DNA of 64,000 nt from Lachnospiraceae bacterium (GTDB taxonomy: Bacteria > Bacillota > Clostridia > Lachnospirales > Lachnospiraceae): NCBI GenBank assembly GCA_015057425.1, contig SVEL01000006.1:89301-153300 (forward strand), in the 5' to 3' direction. This document shows, in pieces, positions 34,586 through 44,154 of this stretch. The notes beneath the pieces were generated by a model. That model worked only from the letters and a program-made list of their open reading frames with translations, made no database searches and was not told the origin of the DNA. The translations under genes and the position numbers were made by a program. How positions within the stretch are numbered: position 1 is the stretch's first letter; every line of letters starts with the position of its first letter.

Positions 34586-34636
34586 AATCACCTTGAAATT
34601 AAGCCTGGTTAGAAATGTCAGGCGATTATGGTGATT
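34586..34636 (+). promoter_or_regulatory. Nested stem in leader of the Mur ligase-racemase gene
   Basis: AATCACC (34586-34592) pairs with GGTGATT (34630-34636) and CCTG (34604-34607) with CAGG (34619-34622); the structure ends 17 bases before the start codon. Confidence 0.3.
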
Positions 34637-34653
34637 CCGAAACGGAGTTTGTT

Positions 34654-36858
34654 ATGCAGAAAATTTACTCATTAAAAGAATATTACGATATATTAAAGGA
34701 CACAGGACTTGTAGTTGAATATAATCTTAAAGAAATGGGTGCGCAGGTAAGTTATGTGACATACGATTCAAAGAAGGTGTCGGAAAATACACTTTTCATT
34801 TGTAAAGGCGTAGCATTTAAAGAGGATTACCTTATTGAAGCCGTTAGTAAGGGAGGTATCTGCTACGTATCAGAGAAAAAGTATGATAGTGTAGATACGT
34901 CGTACATTATCGTATCTGATATAAGAAAGGCAATGCCTTATCTTGCAGCCATGTTTAATAATTATGCGTGGAAAGAACTTAAGATGACAGGCATAACAGG
35001 TACAAAGGGTAAGTCAACCACAGCTTATTATGTAAAGGCTATAGTGGATGATTATCTTCTTGCAGCAGGTAAAAAGGAAAGTGCGATTATTTCATCCATA
35101 GATGTATATGACGGTGTTGAAAATAAAGAATCACATATTACTACACCGGAGGCAGTTGAGTTACAGGAGCACTTTAGAAATGCAGTTAACACAGGTATAG
35201 AGTATCTGGAAATGGAAGCATCAAGCCAGGCACTTAAATATAACAGACTTGATGAGACAAGATTTGATGTAGGAGTATTTTTAAATATTTCAGAAGACCA
35301 TATCAGTCCTATAGAACATCCTGATTTTGAGGATTACTTTGCAGCAAAGTTAAGGATTTTCGGATATTGTGACGTTGCATGTGTAAATATGGACAGCGAC
35401 TTTGCAGACAGAGTTTTAAAGTCGGCAGAGGCAGCAGGAAGTATAGTGACATTTGGAACGAAAGCAGGTTCGGATATATACGGATATGATATACGTAAGG
35501 AAGACGGAGAAATAGTATTTAACGTTAAATGCGACAGGTTTGACGAAGAATTCAGACTTGGAATGCCGGGGCTTTTCAATGTGGAAAATGCTTTGGCAGC
35601 AATTGCAGTAGCATATGTATATGAAATTCCATTGCCATATATTATGTCGGGACTTTTAAGAGCCCGTTCAAGCGGACGAATGGAACTTTACACAAGCAGA
35701 GATAAGAAAATAGTTGCAGTAGTTGATTATGCTCATAATAAGTTAAGCTTTGAGAAACTTTTTGAAACTACATTAAAAGAATATCCGGGTTACAGGATAG
35801 TTACCATATTTGGATGTCCGGGCAAGAAAGCATTGCTTAGAAGACGGGATTTGGGAACAGTTGCAGCAATGTATTCAGACAAGATTTTTCTTGTGGCAGA
35901 AGACCCTGGAGAAGAACCGGTTATAGATATATCAAGAGATATTGCACAGTATGTAGAGGCGGGAAACTGTCCATATGAAATGATAGAAGACAGAGGCGAG
36001 GCTATAGGCAAAGCCATAAGGGAAGCAGAAGATGCGACAGTTTTTCTCATTACCGGTAAAGGCAATGAAACCAGACAAAAGTATGGAAGAGAATATTTAG
36101 ATTGTCCGTCTGACGTAGATTATGTGAAGCAGTTTTTAAAGGAATATGATGATAAAAATTGCGGTTCACTGGGTGTTATAGGCGGCGTTGGTCCGGCAGC
36201 ATCTTCATTTTTCTATCAGCGTATAATTAACAGAACAGATGCACACAAAGATCAGGAACATATCGATATTGTTCTCCTTAGTCATGCCACAATTCCTGAC
36301 AGAACAGCAGCGATAGTTGCAGGAGACACAAAAGAAGTTGTTGATGTATTTGTAAATGATGTAAAGAAGCTTGAAGCCTTAGGCGTAAAAAATATTGCCA
36401 TACCGTGTAATACTTCATACGCATTTTATGAACAGATGCAGGCAGCAACCAATGTAAATATCATAAATATGGTTGCCGAAAGTGTTAAATACGCCGTAGA
36501 TAATATGAATGTTAAAAACATTGGTGTTATGGCAACAGACGGCACCATTTTATCTGAAGTATATAAGAAAGAATGCGAAAAGTTGGGTGTGGGATATGTA
36601 ATACCATCACCTGACAGACAGAAAGATGTAATGCACATCATATATGAAGAAGTAAAAAAAGGAAGACGGGGTTCAAAGAAACTGTTTGACGGAGTTGTAG
36701 CCGAACTTAAAGACAATGGTGCAGATGCAGTTATTCTTGCATGTACGGAACTTTCAGTGTACAAAGAATTTGAACAGGTTCCGGATATTTGCATAGATGC
36801 TATGGATGTACTTGTTAATGAGTCCATTGTAAGAAGCGGATACAAAGTAAAAGAGTAG
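34654..36858 (+). CDS. MurE-like ligase fused to aspartate racemase
   Basis: A 734-residue fusion. Residues 1 to about 500 form a MurE-type UDP-MurNAc-peptide ligase with Walker A GITGTKGKSTT near 112, EASSQALKYNR, NISEDHISP, VDYAHNKLSFEKLF and ITGKGNETRQ. Where MurE enzymes for diaminopimelate have a DNPR motif, this one has AEDPGEEPV, more like lysine-type enzymes. Residues about 505-734 form an Asp/Glu racemase with both catalytic cysteines, in IPCNTSY and LACTELS, and a GVIGGVGPAA start. ATG 34654 has ACGGAG well placed; the longer start is rejected. The fusion couples D-Asp supply with stem-peptide synthesis. Whether it is the only MurE of the cell cannot be seen. Confidence 0.85.
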   Translation: MQKIYSLKEYYDILKDTGLVVEYNLKEMGAQVSYVTYDSKKVSENTLFICKGVAFKEDYLIEAVSKGGICYVSEKKYDSVDTSYIIVSDIRKAMPYLAAMFNNYAWKELKMTGITGTKGKSTTAYYVKAIVDDYLLAAGKKESAIISSIDVYDGVENKESHITTPEAVELQEHFRNAVNTGIEYLEMEASSQALKYNRLDETRFDVGVFLNISEDHISPIEHPDFEDYFAAKLRIFGYCDVACVNMDSDFADRVLKSAEAAGSIVTFGTKAGSDIYGYDIRKEDGEIVFNVKCDRFDEEFRLGMPGLFNVENALAAIAVAYVYEIPLPYIMSGLLRARSSGRMELYTSRDKKIVAVVDYAHNKLSFEKLFETTLKEYPGYRIVTIFGCPGKKALLRRRDLGTVAAMYSDKIFLVAEDPGEEPVIDISRDIAQYVEAGNCPYEMIEDRGEAIGKAIREAEDATVFLITGKGNETRQKYGREYLDCPSDVDYVKQFLKEYDDKNCGSLGVIGGVGPAASSFFYQRIINRTDAHKDQEHIDIVLLSHATIPDRTAAIVAGDTKEVVDVFVNDVKKLEALGVKNIAIPCNTSYAFYEQMQAATNVNIINMVAESVKYAVDNMNVKNIGVMATDGTILSEVYKKECEKLGVGYVIPSPDRQKDVMHIIYEEVKKGRRGSKKLFDGVVAELKDNGADAVILACTELSVYKEFEQVPDICIDAMDVLVNESIVRSGYKVKE

Positions 36859-36897
36859 TTATGCAGATATAACCTTATAATTGAAAGGATAAGTAAT

Positions 36898-38754
36898 ATG
36901 TGCGGATTTGCAGGATTTTTAGGTAAATGCGAAAATAAAGAACAGATAGTTAATGAGATGATGAAAAGAATCGTTCACAGAGGACCTGATTCGCAGGAAT
37001 CATATGTGGATGATGATGTGGCATTAGGTTTTGTGCGACTTAGTATTATTGATCTTTCTCATGGTAATCAGCCTATGGAAAATGAAGACGGCAGTATGGT
37101 TCTTGTATTTAATGGTGAGATATATAACTATCAGGATATAAGAAAGGACCTTGTGGCAGCAGGTCATGTATTTAAGACTAATTCAGATTCAGAAGTTCTT
37201 ATACATGGTTATGAGGAATATGGCAAGGATTTGCTTAATAAATTACGTGGAATGTTTGCATTTACCATTTGGGATAAAAATAAGAAAAAATTATTCGGAG
37301 CAAGGGATTTCTTTGGAATTAAGCCGTATTATTATACAAAAATGGGTGAAACATTTATGTTTGGCAGTGAACTGAAAGCATTTGTTCCACATCCTGATTT
37401 TGTAATGGAGTTAAATGAAGAAAGACTTCCGGACTATTTAACTTTCGGTTGTCTTCCGGGATATGATACAATGATGAAAAATGTACACAAGCTTCCTCCG
37501 GCACATTACTATGAATATGAAAATGGTCAGATGACTATTAAAAGATATTATCAGCCGGAATTTAACATTGATAACAGCAAATCAATGGAACAGTTTGTGG
37601 ATGAAATAGAAGATACCTTTAGAAAGTCAGTGGAGGCTCACAAAATAGCAGATGTTGAAGTTGGATGTTTTCTTTCTGCAGGAGTGGATTCAAGCTATGT
37701 AGCATGTGAACTCAGTAAAATTCAGAAAGTAAAAACATATACAATAGGTTTTGACAGCTTTGAACAAAGTGAAGCCGGAGCAGCAGCTAACCTTGCTAAA
37801 GAAATCGGAGTGGAAAATTATCCTAAGATAATAGGTTCAGAAGAGTATTTTGACAGCGTAAAAGCAGTACAGTATCATTTGGACGAGCCGCTTGGTAATC
37901 CAAGTGCCAACAATCTTTACTATGTGTCAAAGAGAGCTGCAGAAGACCTTAAAGTAGTTCTTTCAGGTGAAGGAGCCGACGAAATGTTTGGTGGTTATAA
38001 CGTATATAAAGAACCGCTTTCAGTAGGAAAATATCAAAGAATGGTTCCGAAATTTATAAGAAAAGGTATTGGCAGTGTGGCAGCTAAGCTTCCTGATTTT
38101 AAGGGTAGAAATTTCCTTATAAGAGGCAGTAAGACTGTTGCAGAAAGATATATTGGTAATTCATATGTATTTGAGGTTGGTGAAAGAGACGAATATCTTG
38201 CAAAGAAGTATCCGTCGCAGCCGCCACAGTGGTTTACTAAGAAGTTTTATGACGAAGCAAAGGATTATGATGACGTAACCAAGATGCAGTATATGGACAT
38301 TCACGGATGGATGGTACAGGAAATACTTCTTAAAGCTGATAAGATGAGCATGTCGCAATCACTTGAGCTTAGAGTACCTTTCCTTGATAAAGAAATCTTT
38401 GCATTGTCATCCACAATTCCTGCAAAATATAAAGTAAGTAAGGAAAATACAAAGCTTGCGCTTAGGGCAGCAGCTAACAGGCAGATGAATGACTATAGTG
38501 CAAACAGAAAGAAAGCAGCATTCCCGACACCGCTTCCGCAGTGGCTTAAGGAAGATAAGTATTATAACCTTGTAAAAGGATATTTTACTAATGAAACGGC
38601 AAAGAAGTATTTTAACAGTGAGAAGTTGGTTGAACTTCTTGATGAGCATAGAAGCGGAAAGAGATTTCTTACTCATAAGATATGGGTAATATTCAGTTTC
38701 CTTGTATGGCATGAACAGTATTTTGATGAAAATGGATTAGCACACAGAGCGTAA
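36898..38754 (+). CDS. asnB: Glutamine-hydrolysing asparagine synthase (AsnB/AsnH type)
   Basis: A 618-residue amidotransferase. Cys2 of MCGFAGF is the N-terminal nucleophile of the glutaminase domain (RGPDSQES, NGEIYNY, GSELKAF). The synthase domain has the pyrophosphatase loop FLSAGVDSSYVA and SGEGADEMFGGYNVY. In Enterococcus a related enzyme amidates the D-aspartate cross-bridge. Since the two genes before it should make and attach D-Asp, the same job is likely here, though free asparagine synthesis is the default alternative. The spacing to the fusion gene is 39 bases. A weak AAAGGATAAG site precedes ATG 36898. Confidence 0.9.
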   Translation: MCGFAGFLGKCENKEQIVNEMMKRIVHRGPDSQESYVDDDVALGFVRLSIIDLSHGNQPMENEDGSMVLVFNGEIYNYQDIRKDLVAAGHVFKTNSDSEVLIHGYEEYGKDLLNKLRGMFAFTIWDKNKKKLFGARDFFGIKPYYYTKMGETFMFGSELKAFVPHPDFVMELNEERLPDYLTFGCLPGYDTMMKNVHKLPPAHYYEYENGQMTIKRYYQPEFNIDNSKSMEQFVDEIEDTFRKSVEAHKIADVEVGCFLSAGVDSSYVACELSKIQKVKTYTIGFDSFEQSEAGAAANLAKEIGVENYPKIIGSEEYFDSVKAVQYHLDEPLGNPSANNLYYVSKRAAEDLKVVLSGEGADEMFGGYNVYKEPLSVGKYQRMVPKFIRKGIGSVAAKLPDFKGRNFLIRGSKTVAERYIGNSYVFEVGERDEYLAKKYPSQPPQWFTKKFYDEAKDYDDVTKMQYMDIHGWMVQEILLKADKMSMSQSLELRVPFLDKEIFALSSTIPAKYKVSKENTKLALRAAANRQMNDYSANRKKAAFPTPLPQWLKEDKYYNLVKGYFTNETAKKYFNSEKLVELLDEHRSGKRFLTHKIWVIFSFLVWHEQYFDENGLAHRA

Positions 38755-38788
38755 CAGTACATTTAGTATACCGGATAGGGAGGTTTAT

Positions 38789-39868
38789 ATGAAGAGAGTA
38801 TATACACCTAATGCAAAAATTGGAATGAGAGTTGCCGGAGACATATATACAGAAAGTGGACATCTTATAATTAAAAAAGGATCAATTCTCAACGGAGAAT
38901 ATATAGAAACACTTAAAAAGTATTCTATATTTGACTTTTTCGTATATGAAAACGAAAACGACCATGAAATTGCCCAAGATATACTTAATAGTAAGGAATA
39001 CTATGAAAACTTAAAGTCTACGGAAGAATTTAAGCAGTTTAAAAAGGTTTTTGTCAATAAAGTTGAGGAGTTTAGCGTTACGCTTAATGATGTTGCGGTA
39101 AAAAATGCTAAAATTAATCTTGAAGAGCTTATTCATTGTATTGATAGTGTTACAGAAGGATTTCAGCAAAATGTCTGGTTATTTGATGCACTTCACTGTA
39201 TAGAAGGTTATGACGATATGACATATCATCATAGTATGAATGTTGCAATTATCAGTAGAATGATAGGTAAGTGGCTGGGATATACAGGCGATGAGCTTAA
39301 CTATATATCAGTAGGCGGACTTTTGCATGATATTGGTAAGATAATGATGCCTAAGGATATAATTACCAAGCCGTCAAGACTTACGCCAAACGAATATGCA
39401 GTAATCAAATCTCACCCGGTATTTGGTTATCAGATTCTTATGAATCAGGATATAGATGAAAGAATAAAAGTAGTGGCTTACGAACATCATGAAAAGTGTA
39501 ACGGGACAGGATATCCAAAGAGAAAATGGGCATCTGAAATTCATCCTTTTTCAAAGATTGTTGCGGTGGCAGATATTTATGAAGCCATGACAGCAGACCG
39601 TTCATACAGAGAAGGATTGTGTCCTTTCGACGTAATTAACGTTTTTATGGGAAGTATAGAAGCGTATGACCCGAAAGTAATTCTCTGTGCAATGGAGAGA
39701 ATTGCATCAGGATATGTCAACACAAAGGTATATCTCAATAACGGTATAGAAGCAACTGTTGTAGTGATTAATAAAAATGCACCGGGCAGACCTATGGTTA
39801 TGTTAGAGGACGGAAGCGTTATAAATCTGGCAGAAACAAATAAATACGTAATTACATCATTTAAATAA
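38789..39868 (+). CDS. HD-GYP domain protein (cyclic di-GMP phosphodiesterase type)
   Basis: A 359-residue cytoplasmic protein. Residues 1 to about 130 hold a small N-terminal region of the kind found before HD-GYP domains. The HD-GYP domain follows with HHSMNVAIISRMIG, the metal pair HDIGK near residue 179, HPVFGYQIL, EHHEKCNGTGYP (GYP motif near 240) and ADIYEAMTADRSYR. Such proteins hydrolyse cyclic di-GMP. No partner cyclase is near, except the possibly truncated sensor at 7.3-7.9 kb. GGGAGG precedes ATG 38789. A bidirectional terminator begins at the stop codon. Confidence 0.9.
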   Translation: MKRVYTPNAKIGMRVAGDIYTESGHLIIKKGSILNGEYIETLKKYSIFDFFVYENENDHEIAQDILNSKEYYENLKSTEEFKQFKKVFVNKVEEFSVTLNDVAVKNAKINLEELIHCIDSVTEGFQQNVWLFDALHCIEGYDDMTYHHSMNVAIISRMIGKWLGYTGDELNYISVGGLLHDIGKIMMPKDIITKPSRLTPNEYAVIKSHPVFGYQILMNQDIDERIKVVAYEHHEKCNGTGYPKRKWASEIHPFSKIVAVADIYEAMTADRSYREGLCPFDVINVFMGSIEAYDPKVILCAMERIASGYVNTKVYLNNGIEATVVVINKNAPGRPMVMLEDGSVINLAETNKYVITSFK

Positions 39869-39890
39869 AAAAGGGCATATGCCCTTTTTT
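39867..39890. terminator. Bidirectional terminator
   Basis: AAAAAAGGGC / GCCCTTTTTT around an ATAT loop; it overlaps the stop codon of the HD-GYP gene and lies 2 bases from the stop of the reverse-strand CYTH gene. Confidence 0.9.
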
Positions 39891-39891
39891 G

Positions 39892-40344
39892 TTATATTCT
39901 GCTTAATCTGCTGTTCTGATATTCACCGGAAAGAGTCACATCTTTACCAAACCAATGAGGAGGTGTGAATCTTTCTGCATCTTCTACAGATTCAAATTCT
40001 ACCTCGGCTAAGATAAGTCCCTCAAATTTACCTTCAAATACATCAAGTTCAATAGTCAAACCGTTATCAATAGGTATAAGATATCGGTTTTTAGTTATGA
40101 TATTGCCTTCAGCTTTTGATAGAAGTGTAGCATAGCTTTGAGAAGTAAGAGGAAGGTTATATTCTTCTCTGGCAAGAAGGCCTTTGGACTTATATGTCAG
40201 GTAGTATTCATCATTATCTTTTCGGACTCTTATAACAGGCTCTGTAGTAAGGTATGCCTGCTCTATTTTTTTGCATTTAAAGTCTGTAAGAGAAAAAGGA
40301 ATTTGTTCTATATTTTCGATTAAATATTTTCTTTCTATTTCCAT
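39892..40344 (-). CDS. CYTH-domain protein (triphosphate tunnel enzyme)
   Basis: A 150-residue CYTH protein. The metal and triphosphate motif ExExK is at the N-terminus (MEIERKYLI: Glu2, Glu4, Lys6). Basic strands follow (IRVRKDNDEYYLTYKSKG), then ELDVFEG and AEVEFESVEDAERF complete the tunnel. Bacterial members hydrolyse inorganic triphosphate or thiamine triphosphate. ATG 40344 has a GGGGGG site on this strand. It stands alone between a terminator and a divergent DJ-1 gene. Confidence 0.88.
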   Translation of the reverse strand: MEIERKYLIENIEQIPFSLTDFKCKKIEQAYLTTEPVIRVRKDNDEYYLTYKSKGLLAREEYNLPLTSQSYATLLSKAEGNIITKNRYLIPIDNGLTIELDVFEGKFEGLILAEVEFESVEDAERFTPPHWFGKDVTLSGEYQNSRLSRI

Positions 40345-40497
40345 GAAAATTCCCCCCTTTATTTTATAACAAATGTGTTTATTACATTGAAAAATCTTTA
40401 AAAATAATATATCATAATAAGTGTGCTTTTTAAACAATAAATTTTGACTAAATGAGACAATATATAGATTTGATTGTACTTTGAAAGGAGAGAGAAT

Positions 40498-41049
40498 ATG
40501 AAGGTTTGTGCATTTTTGGCAGAAGGTTATGAAGAGGTAGAGGCACTTGCTGTAGTTGATGTGTTACGCAGAGCAGGTGTTGATGTTAAGATAGTATCAA
40601 TTACGGGAGAATATCTTGTAAAAAGTTCCAGAGGAGTGACTATAAAGGCAGATGTTCTTTTTGACGATATGAATTATGATGATGTAGATGCTTTGTTTAT
40701 GCCGGGCGGACTTCCGGGAGCAGATAATCTGTATGGATTTGAACCGTTAAGAAAGCTTATAACAGAATTTAATGACAAAGGTAAGAGACTTGCGGCAGTA
40801 TGTGCAGCACCATCGATTTACGGAAGAATGGGACTTTTAGAAGGCAAGAAGGCTACATGCTATCCGGGATTTGAAGATAAACTTCTTGGGGCAAACTGCG
40901 TCAAGGACAGAGTTGTTACTGATGGCAACATTACTACAAGCCGTGGCATGGGAACATCTGTAGAATTAGGTCTTGAACTTGTCAGGGTTTTAATAGGCGA
41001 AGATGTTATGAATGAACAGGCAAGAAAAATACAGCATATAACAGAGTAA
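40498..41049 (+). CDS. DJ-1/PfpI family protein (YajL/ThiJ type)
   Basis: A 183-residue DJ-1-superfamily protein. The nucleophile Cys102 lies at the elbow AAVCAAPSIYG. The conserved acidic partner is in AEGYEEVEA (near Glu13-15), and DALFMPGGLPGADNL and DGNITTSRGMGTSVELGLELV are family segments. Such proteins act on glycated or oxidised molecules; the exact activity is not predictable. AGGAGAGAG precedes ATG 40498, so the first 8 residues of the longer frame are dropped. Confidence 0.88.
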   Translation: MKVCAFLAEGYEEVEALAVVDVLRRAGVDVKIVSITGEYLVKSSRGVTIKADVLFDDMNYDDVDALFMPGGLPGADNLYGFEPLRKLITEFNDKGKRLAAVCAAPSIYGRMGLLEGKKATCYPGFEDKLLGANCVKDRVVTDGNITTSRGMGTSVELGLELVRVLIGEDVMNEQARKIQHITE

Positions 41050-41087
41050 ATTTTAATTTTTTACAGATGAATTAAACGGAGAAAAAT

Positions 41088-42095
41088 ATGAAGTCAGTTA
41101 TAAAAGCAGTGATAATAGCAGCAATGGGGATTTTAATTGTTTCTGTTGTTGCGGGATGTAATAGGAATAATAAAAGACCGACACTTGTTCCACACGGAAC
41201 CGGAAGCGGAACGGTAGACCTTACAGGTGATAAGCCGGAAATTGCTTTATCGGATGTAGTGGCGGTAGTAGGTACGGATATAGATTATACCTCTCAGTTG
41301 GATATTAAAAATGAACAGGATTTTCCTGACCTGGAGATATGGGTAAATGCTTCAGGGGTAGATATATATACACCGGGAGAATATACGGCTAAGTATACTT
41401 TTTACTGGGGTGATAAGCAGATAACTGCTTCTATAAATGTAACGATAGTTGAAGGTGAAACTTCTGAAAGTACGGAAATCAGCGGAGAGGATTCAAGTGA
41501 AAAAGTAACAACGAAGAATCCGGTAACATCTGAAAAGGATACAACAAAGAAGCAGCCGACAACAGAAAAGGATACAACAAAGAAGCAGCCGACAACGGAA
41601 AAGCCGACAACAACAAAGAAACAGCCGACAACGGAAAAGCCGACAACAACAAAGAATCAGTCAACGACAGAAAAGCCGACGACGACCAAGAAACAGCCGA
41701 CAACGGAAAATCCGACGACGACTAAGAATCAGCCGACGACAGAAGAGCAGACAACGACCAAGAAACAGCCGACGACAGAGAAGCAGACAACAACAAAGAA
41801 ACAACCGACAACAGAGAAACAGACGACTGAAGAAATTACAACTACGAAGGTTTTCATACCATCAACAAGTGTTTCTGAAACAACAGTTACGGATTTGGGA
41901 TATATGTATGTTGAATTGTTGTCAGGCTCAACAGTAAGAATTAAAGTTACATCGGCACGATATATCGTTTCAACAAGAACAGACGTGTCAGTTGTAACAA
42001 AAAAGGGATATACATATGAGGTTTCCAAACTGATTATTACTTTTAATACAGGAACTGAACAGGTACTTGAAACTGTTGAAAAGAAATTAAGTTAA
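41088..42095 (+). CDS. Lipoprotein with long Thr-rich repeat stalk
   Basis: A 335-residue surface lipoprotein. The signal peptide ends in the lipobox VVAGC near residue 23. A beta domain follows (residues 40-125, with Ig-like TPGEYTAKYTFYWGDKQITAS). A roughly 110-residue low-complexity stretch of TTEKPTTTKKQP-type repeats then forms a stalk, probably O-glycosylated or extended in the wall. A small C-terminal domain closes it (residues 255-335). The protein probably binds something at the cell surface. It is followed by a MoxR/DUF58 cluster 17 bases on, with which it may form an operon. Confidence 0.8.
   Translation: MKSVIKAVIIAAMGILIVSVVAGCNRNNKRPTLVPHGTGSGTVDLTGDKPEIALSDVVAVVGTDIDYTSQLDIKNEQDFPDLEIWVNASGVDIYTPGEYTAKYTFYWGDKQITASINVTIVEGETSESTEISGEDSSEKVTTKNPVTSEKDTTKKQPTTEKDTTKKQPTTEKPTTTKKQPTTEKPTTTKNQSTTEKPTTTKKQPTTENPTTTKNQPTTEEQTTTKKQPTTEKQTTTKKQPTTEKQTTEEITTTKVFIPSTSVSETTVTDLGYMYVELLSGSTVRIKVTSARYIVSTRTDVSVVTKKGYTYEVSKLIITFNTGTEQVLETVEKKLS
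41525..41830 (+). repeat. Coding 36-bp repeat array in the lipoprotein gene
   Basis: Imperfect copies of a 12-codon unit (TTEKPTTTKKQP) with many ACA/ACG/AAG codons. The DNA is repetitive enough to shrink or grow by slippage. It is coding, so not a CRISPR or intergenic repeat. Confidence 0.85.
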
Positions 42096-42112
42096 GGAGA
42101 ATGAAGGGTATA

Positions 42113-43063
42113 ATGGATATTTTACAGGTAAAAGAATTAGGACAGAAGATAGAAGATAATATAAATAATGTAATTATAGGCCGAAAGGACACAGTACATA
42201 TGGTTGTAGCCTCATTGCTTGCAGGTGGTAACATCCTTTTGGAAGAGGTTCCGGGAAGTGGTAAGACAATGCTTGCAAAAGTGTTGGCATTATCAGTTGG
42301 CGGAGAGTTTAAACGTATACAGATGACACCGGATTTACTTCCGGCCGATGTTACGGGGATTAACTTTTATAATGTTAAAAACTCGGAGTTTGAGTTTATA
42401 AAGGGACCTGTATTTACCAATATACTTATAGCCGATGAAATAAACAGAGCAACGCCTAAAACCCAGGCAGGTCTTCTTGAATGTATGGAAGAAAAGCAGG
42501 TAACTGTAGATGGTAAGACGTATGCATTAGAAGATACATTTATGGTTATTGCTACGGAAAATCCTATTGACAGTCAGGGAGTATTTCCGCTTCCTGAAGC
42601 ACAGTTAGACAGATTTCTTATGAAACTGACTATGAGTTATCCGGAGCATGAGGATATGATGACTATTATGAAGACACATATGAAGGGATATGATTTATCC
42701 ACTGTAAAATGTGTGGCATCAAAGGAAGATATAAGTGAAGCAAAAGCGGCTGTGACAGGTGTTGCAGTACATGATGATATAGTAGAATATGTGGTTAATC
42801 TTACAGAAGCAACAAGAAGACATGATAAGCTTGTTCTTGGTGTAAGCCAGAGAGGTGCCCTTGGTATAATTAAGATATCACAGGCAATTGCTGCTCTTGA
42901 CGGTAGAGATTATGTTCTCCCGGATGATGTAAAAGATGCATTTAAGGTTGCAACACCTCATAGAGTTATTCTTAAAAACAGTGAAAGGCTTGTAAAGGGA
43001 AAGGTTAACGATATCGTAGCGGAAATTCTTGGTACGGTACCTGTTCCGACGGAGATGATTTGA
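42113..43063 (+). CDS. MoxR-family AAA+ ATPase
   Basis: A 316-residue MoxR ATPase. Walker A is EVPGSGKT, Walker B ILIADEINRATPKTQ, then ATENPIDSQGVFPLPEAQLDRF and sensor 2 SQRGALGIIKI. MoxR proteins act as chaperone-like assemblers together with DUF58 and other partner genes, as here. Two ATGs are possible: 42101 lies directly on the AAGGAG site, 42113 lies 13 bases after it; I use 42113 with moderate certainty. The stop overlaps the DUF58 start. Confidence 0.9.
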   Translation: MDILQVKELGQKIEDNINNVIIGRKDTVHMVVASLLAGGNILLEEVPGSGKTMLAKVLALSVGGEFKRIQMTPDLLPADVTGINFYNVKNSEFEFIKGPVFTNILIADEINRATPKTQAGLLECMEEKQVTVDGKTYALEDTFMVIATENPIDSQGVFPLPEAQLDRFLMKLTMSYPEHEDMMTIMKTHMKGYDLSTVKCVASKEDISEAKAAVTGVAVHDDIVEYVVNLTEATRRHDKLVLGVSQRGALGIIKISQAIAALDGRDYVLPDDVKDAFKVATPHRVILKNSERLVKGKVNDIVAEILGTVPVPTEMI

Positions 43064-44154
43064 TGGGTGATATAATTAGGGGTGCAATGTTTGCAGTAGT
43101 TGCCATCATAATTATAGCAGTCATTTGTATGCTGTTAGGTGTATTGTATGGCGTGTGCAAGACTTTTTGCATAAAACGATTAGAATATAAAAGATATTTT
43201 TCAAAAGAAGGCGCATTTGAAGGAGAAGAAATATATCTTATAGAGGAATTGACAAATCATTCATTTCTTCCGATGTTCAATATAGATGTAGAGTCGCACG
43301 TTACATCTATGGTCAGATTGGAAGGGTGTCAGAGCAGAGACTCGGTTAATCAGCATTTCATCAGTTCTTTCTACGTCAAACCATTTACCCGTATTAAGAG
43401 AAAGCATAAGGCGGTATGTTTGAAAAGAGGATATTATCGCCTTGAAACTGCTCAGGTTACATTTGCAGATATGGACCTGTATATAGATAGTAATGCAGAG
43501 CTTTATGTATATCCGAAAGAACTTGAAGTGGAAAGAATAGAAGAGATGAATATGATTATCCGTCAGGGTCAGATGTCGAAACTTCCGGTTTTAGAAGATG
43601 TGTTTGAGTACGCAGGAATCAGAAATTATTCTACAGGTGATGCGATTAATATGATTAATCATAAGGCATCTGCCAGAATGAACAGATTTATGGTCAACAA
43701 TCATCAGTATATGTTAGGAAGAAAGATAAAGCTTTATAACAATTTCCATATGCCCCAGGACAGATATCAGGATATTGATGAATTTAAAGAACTTATGGAA
43801 GAAACTATGTCATATGTTTCATATCTTGCAAGCGAATGTGCAAGGAAAGGATATTTATTTTCTTATTCAGCAAATTCGAAGACAGTAGATAACAGGAATT
43901 ATATACGAACAGATGAGGCAACGGGAAATATTGCATATATGCAGCTTTTGAAAGAACTGGCAATGACAAGGACTGTAAGTAATTTTTCTTTTGGTTCTAC
44001 TATAGATATGGATATAGCAGATAACATTACCGATACGGAAATATATATTTTGACAACTTATATGGATGAAAGTATAAGTGCCAGAATAGATTTGCTCACA
44101 CAAATGGGTAACAGTGTGCAGGTTATCAGATTGGAAGGTAACGATGGAGCTTAA
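43063..44154 (+). CDS. DUF58 domain membrane protein
   Basis: A 363-residue protein of the DUF58 family. It has one N-terminal transmembrane segment (AVVAIIIIAVICMLLGVLY), then a beta-rich region and the DUF58 core (FEYAGIRNYSTGDAINMINHKASARM). The ATG shares a base with the stop of MoxR, so they are coupled. DUF58 proteins are partners of MoxR ATPases. The last 11 bases overlap the next gene. Confidence 0.88.
   Translation: MGDIIRGAMFAVVAIIIIAVICMLLGVLYGVCKTFCIKRLEYKRYFSKEGAFEGEEIYLIEELTNHSFLPMFNIDVESHVTSMVRLEGCQSRDSVNQHFISSFYVKPFTRIKRKHKAVCLKRGYYRLETAQVTFADMDLYIDSNAELYVYPKELEVERIEEMNMIIRQGQMSKLPVLEDVFEYAGIRNYSTGDAINMINHKASARMNRFMVNNHQYMLGRKIKLYNNFHMPQDRYQDIDEFKELMEETMSYVSYLASECARKGYLFSYSANSKTVDNRNYIRTDEATGNIAYMQLLKELAMTRTVSNFSFGSTIDMDIADNITDTEIYILTTYMDESISARIDLLTQMGNSVQVIRLEGNDGA

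Noticed and set aside
41525..41830. Possible CRISPR or intergenic repeat
   Set aside because: It is an in-frame 12-codon repeat within a lipoprotein gene.
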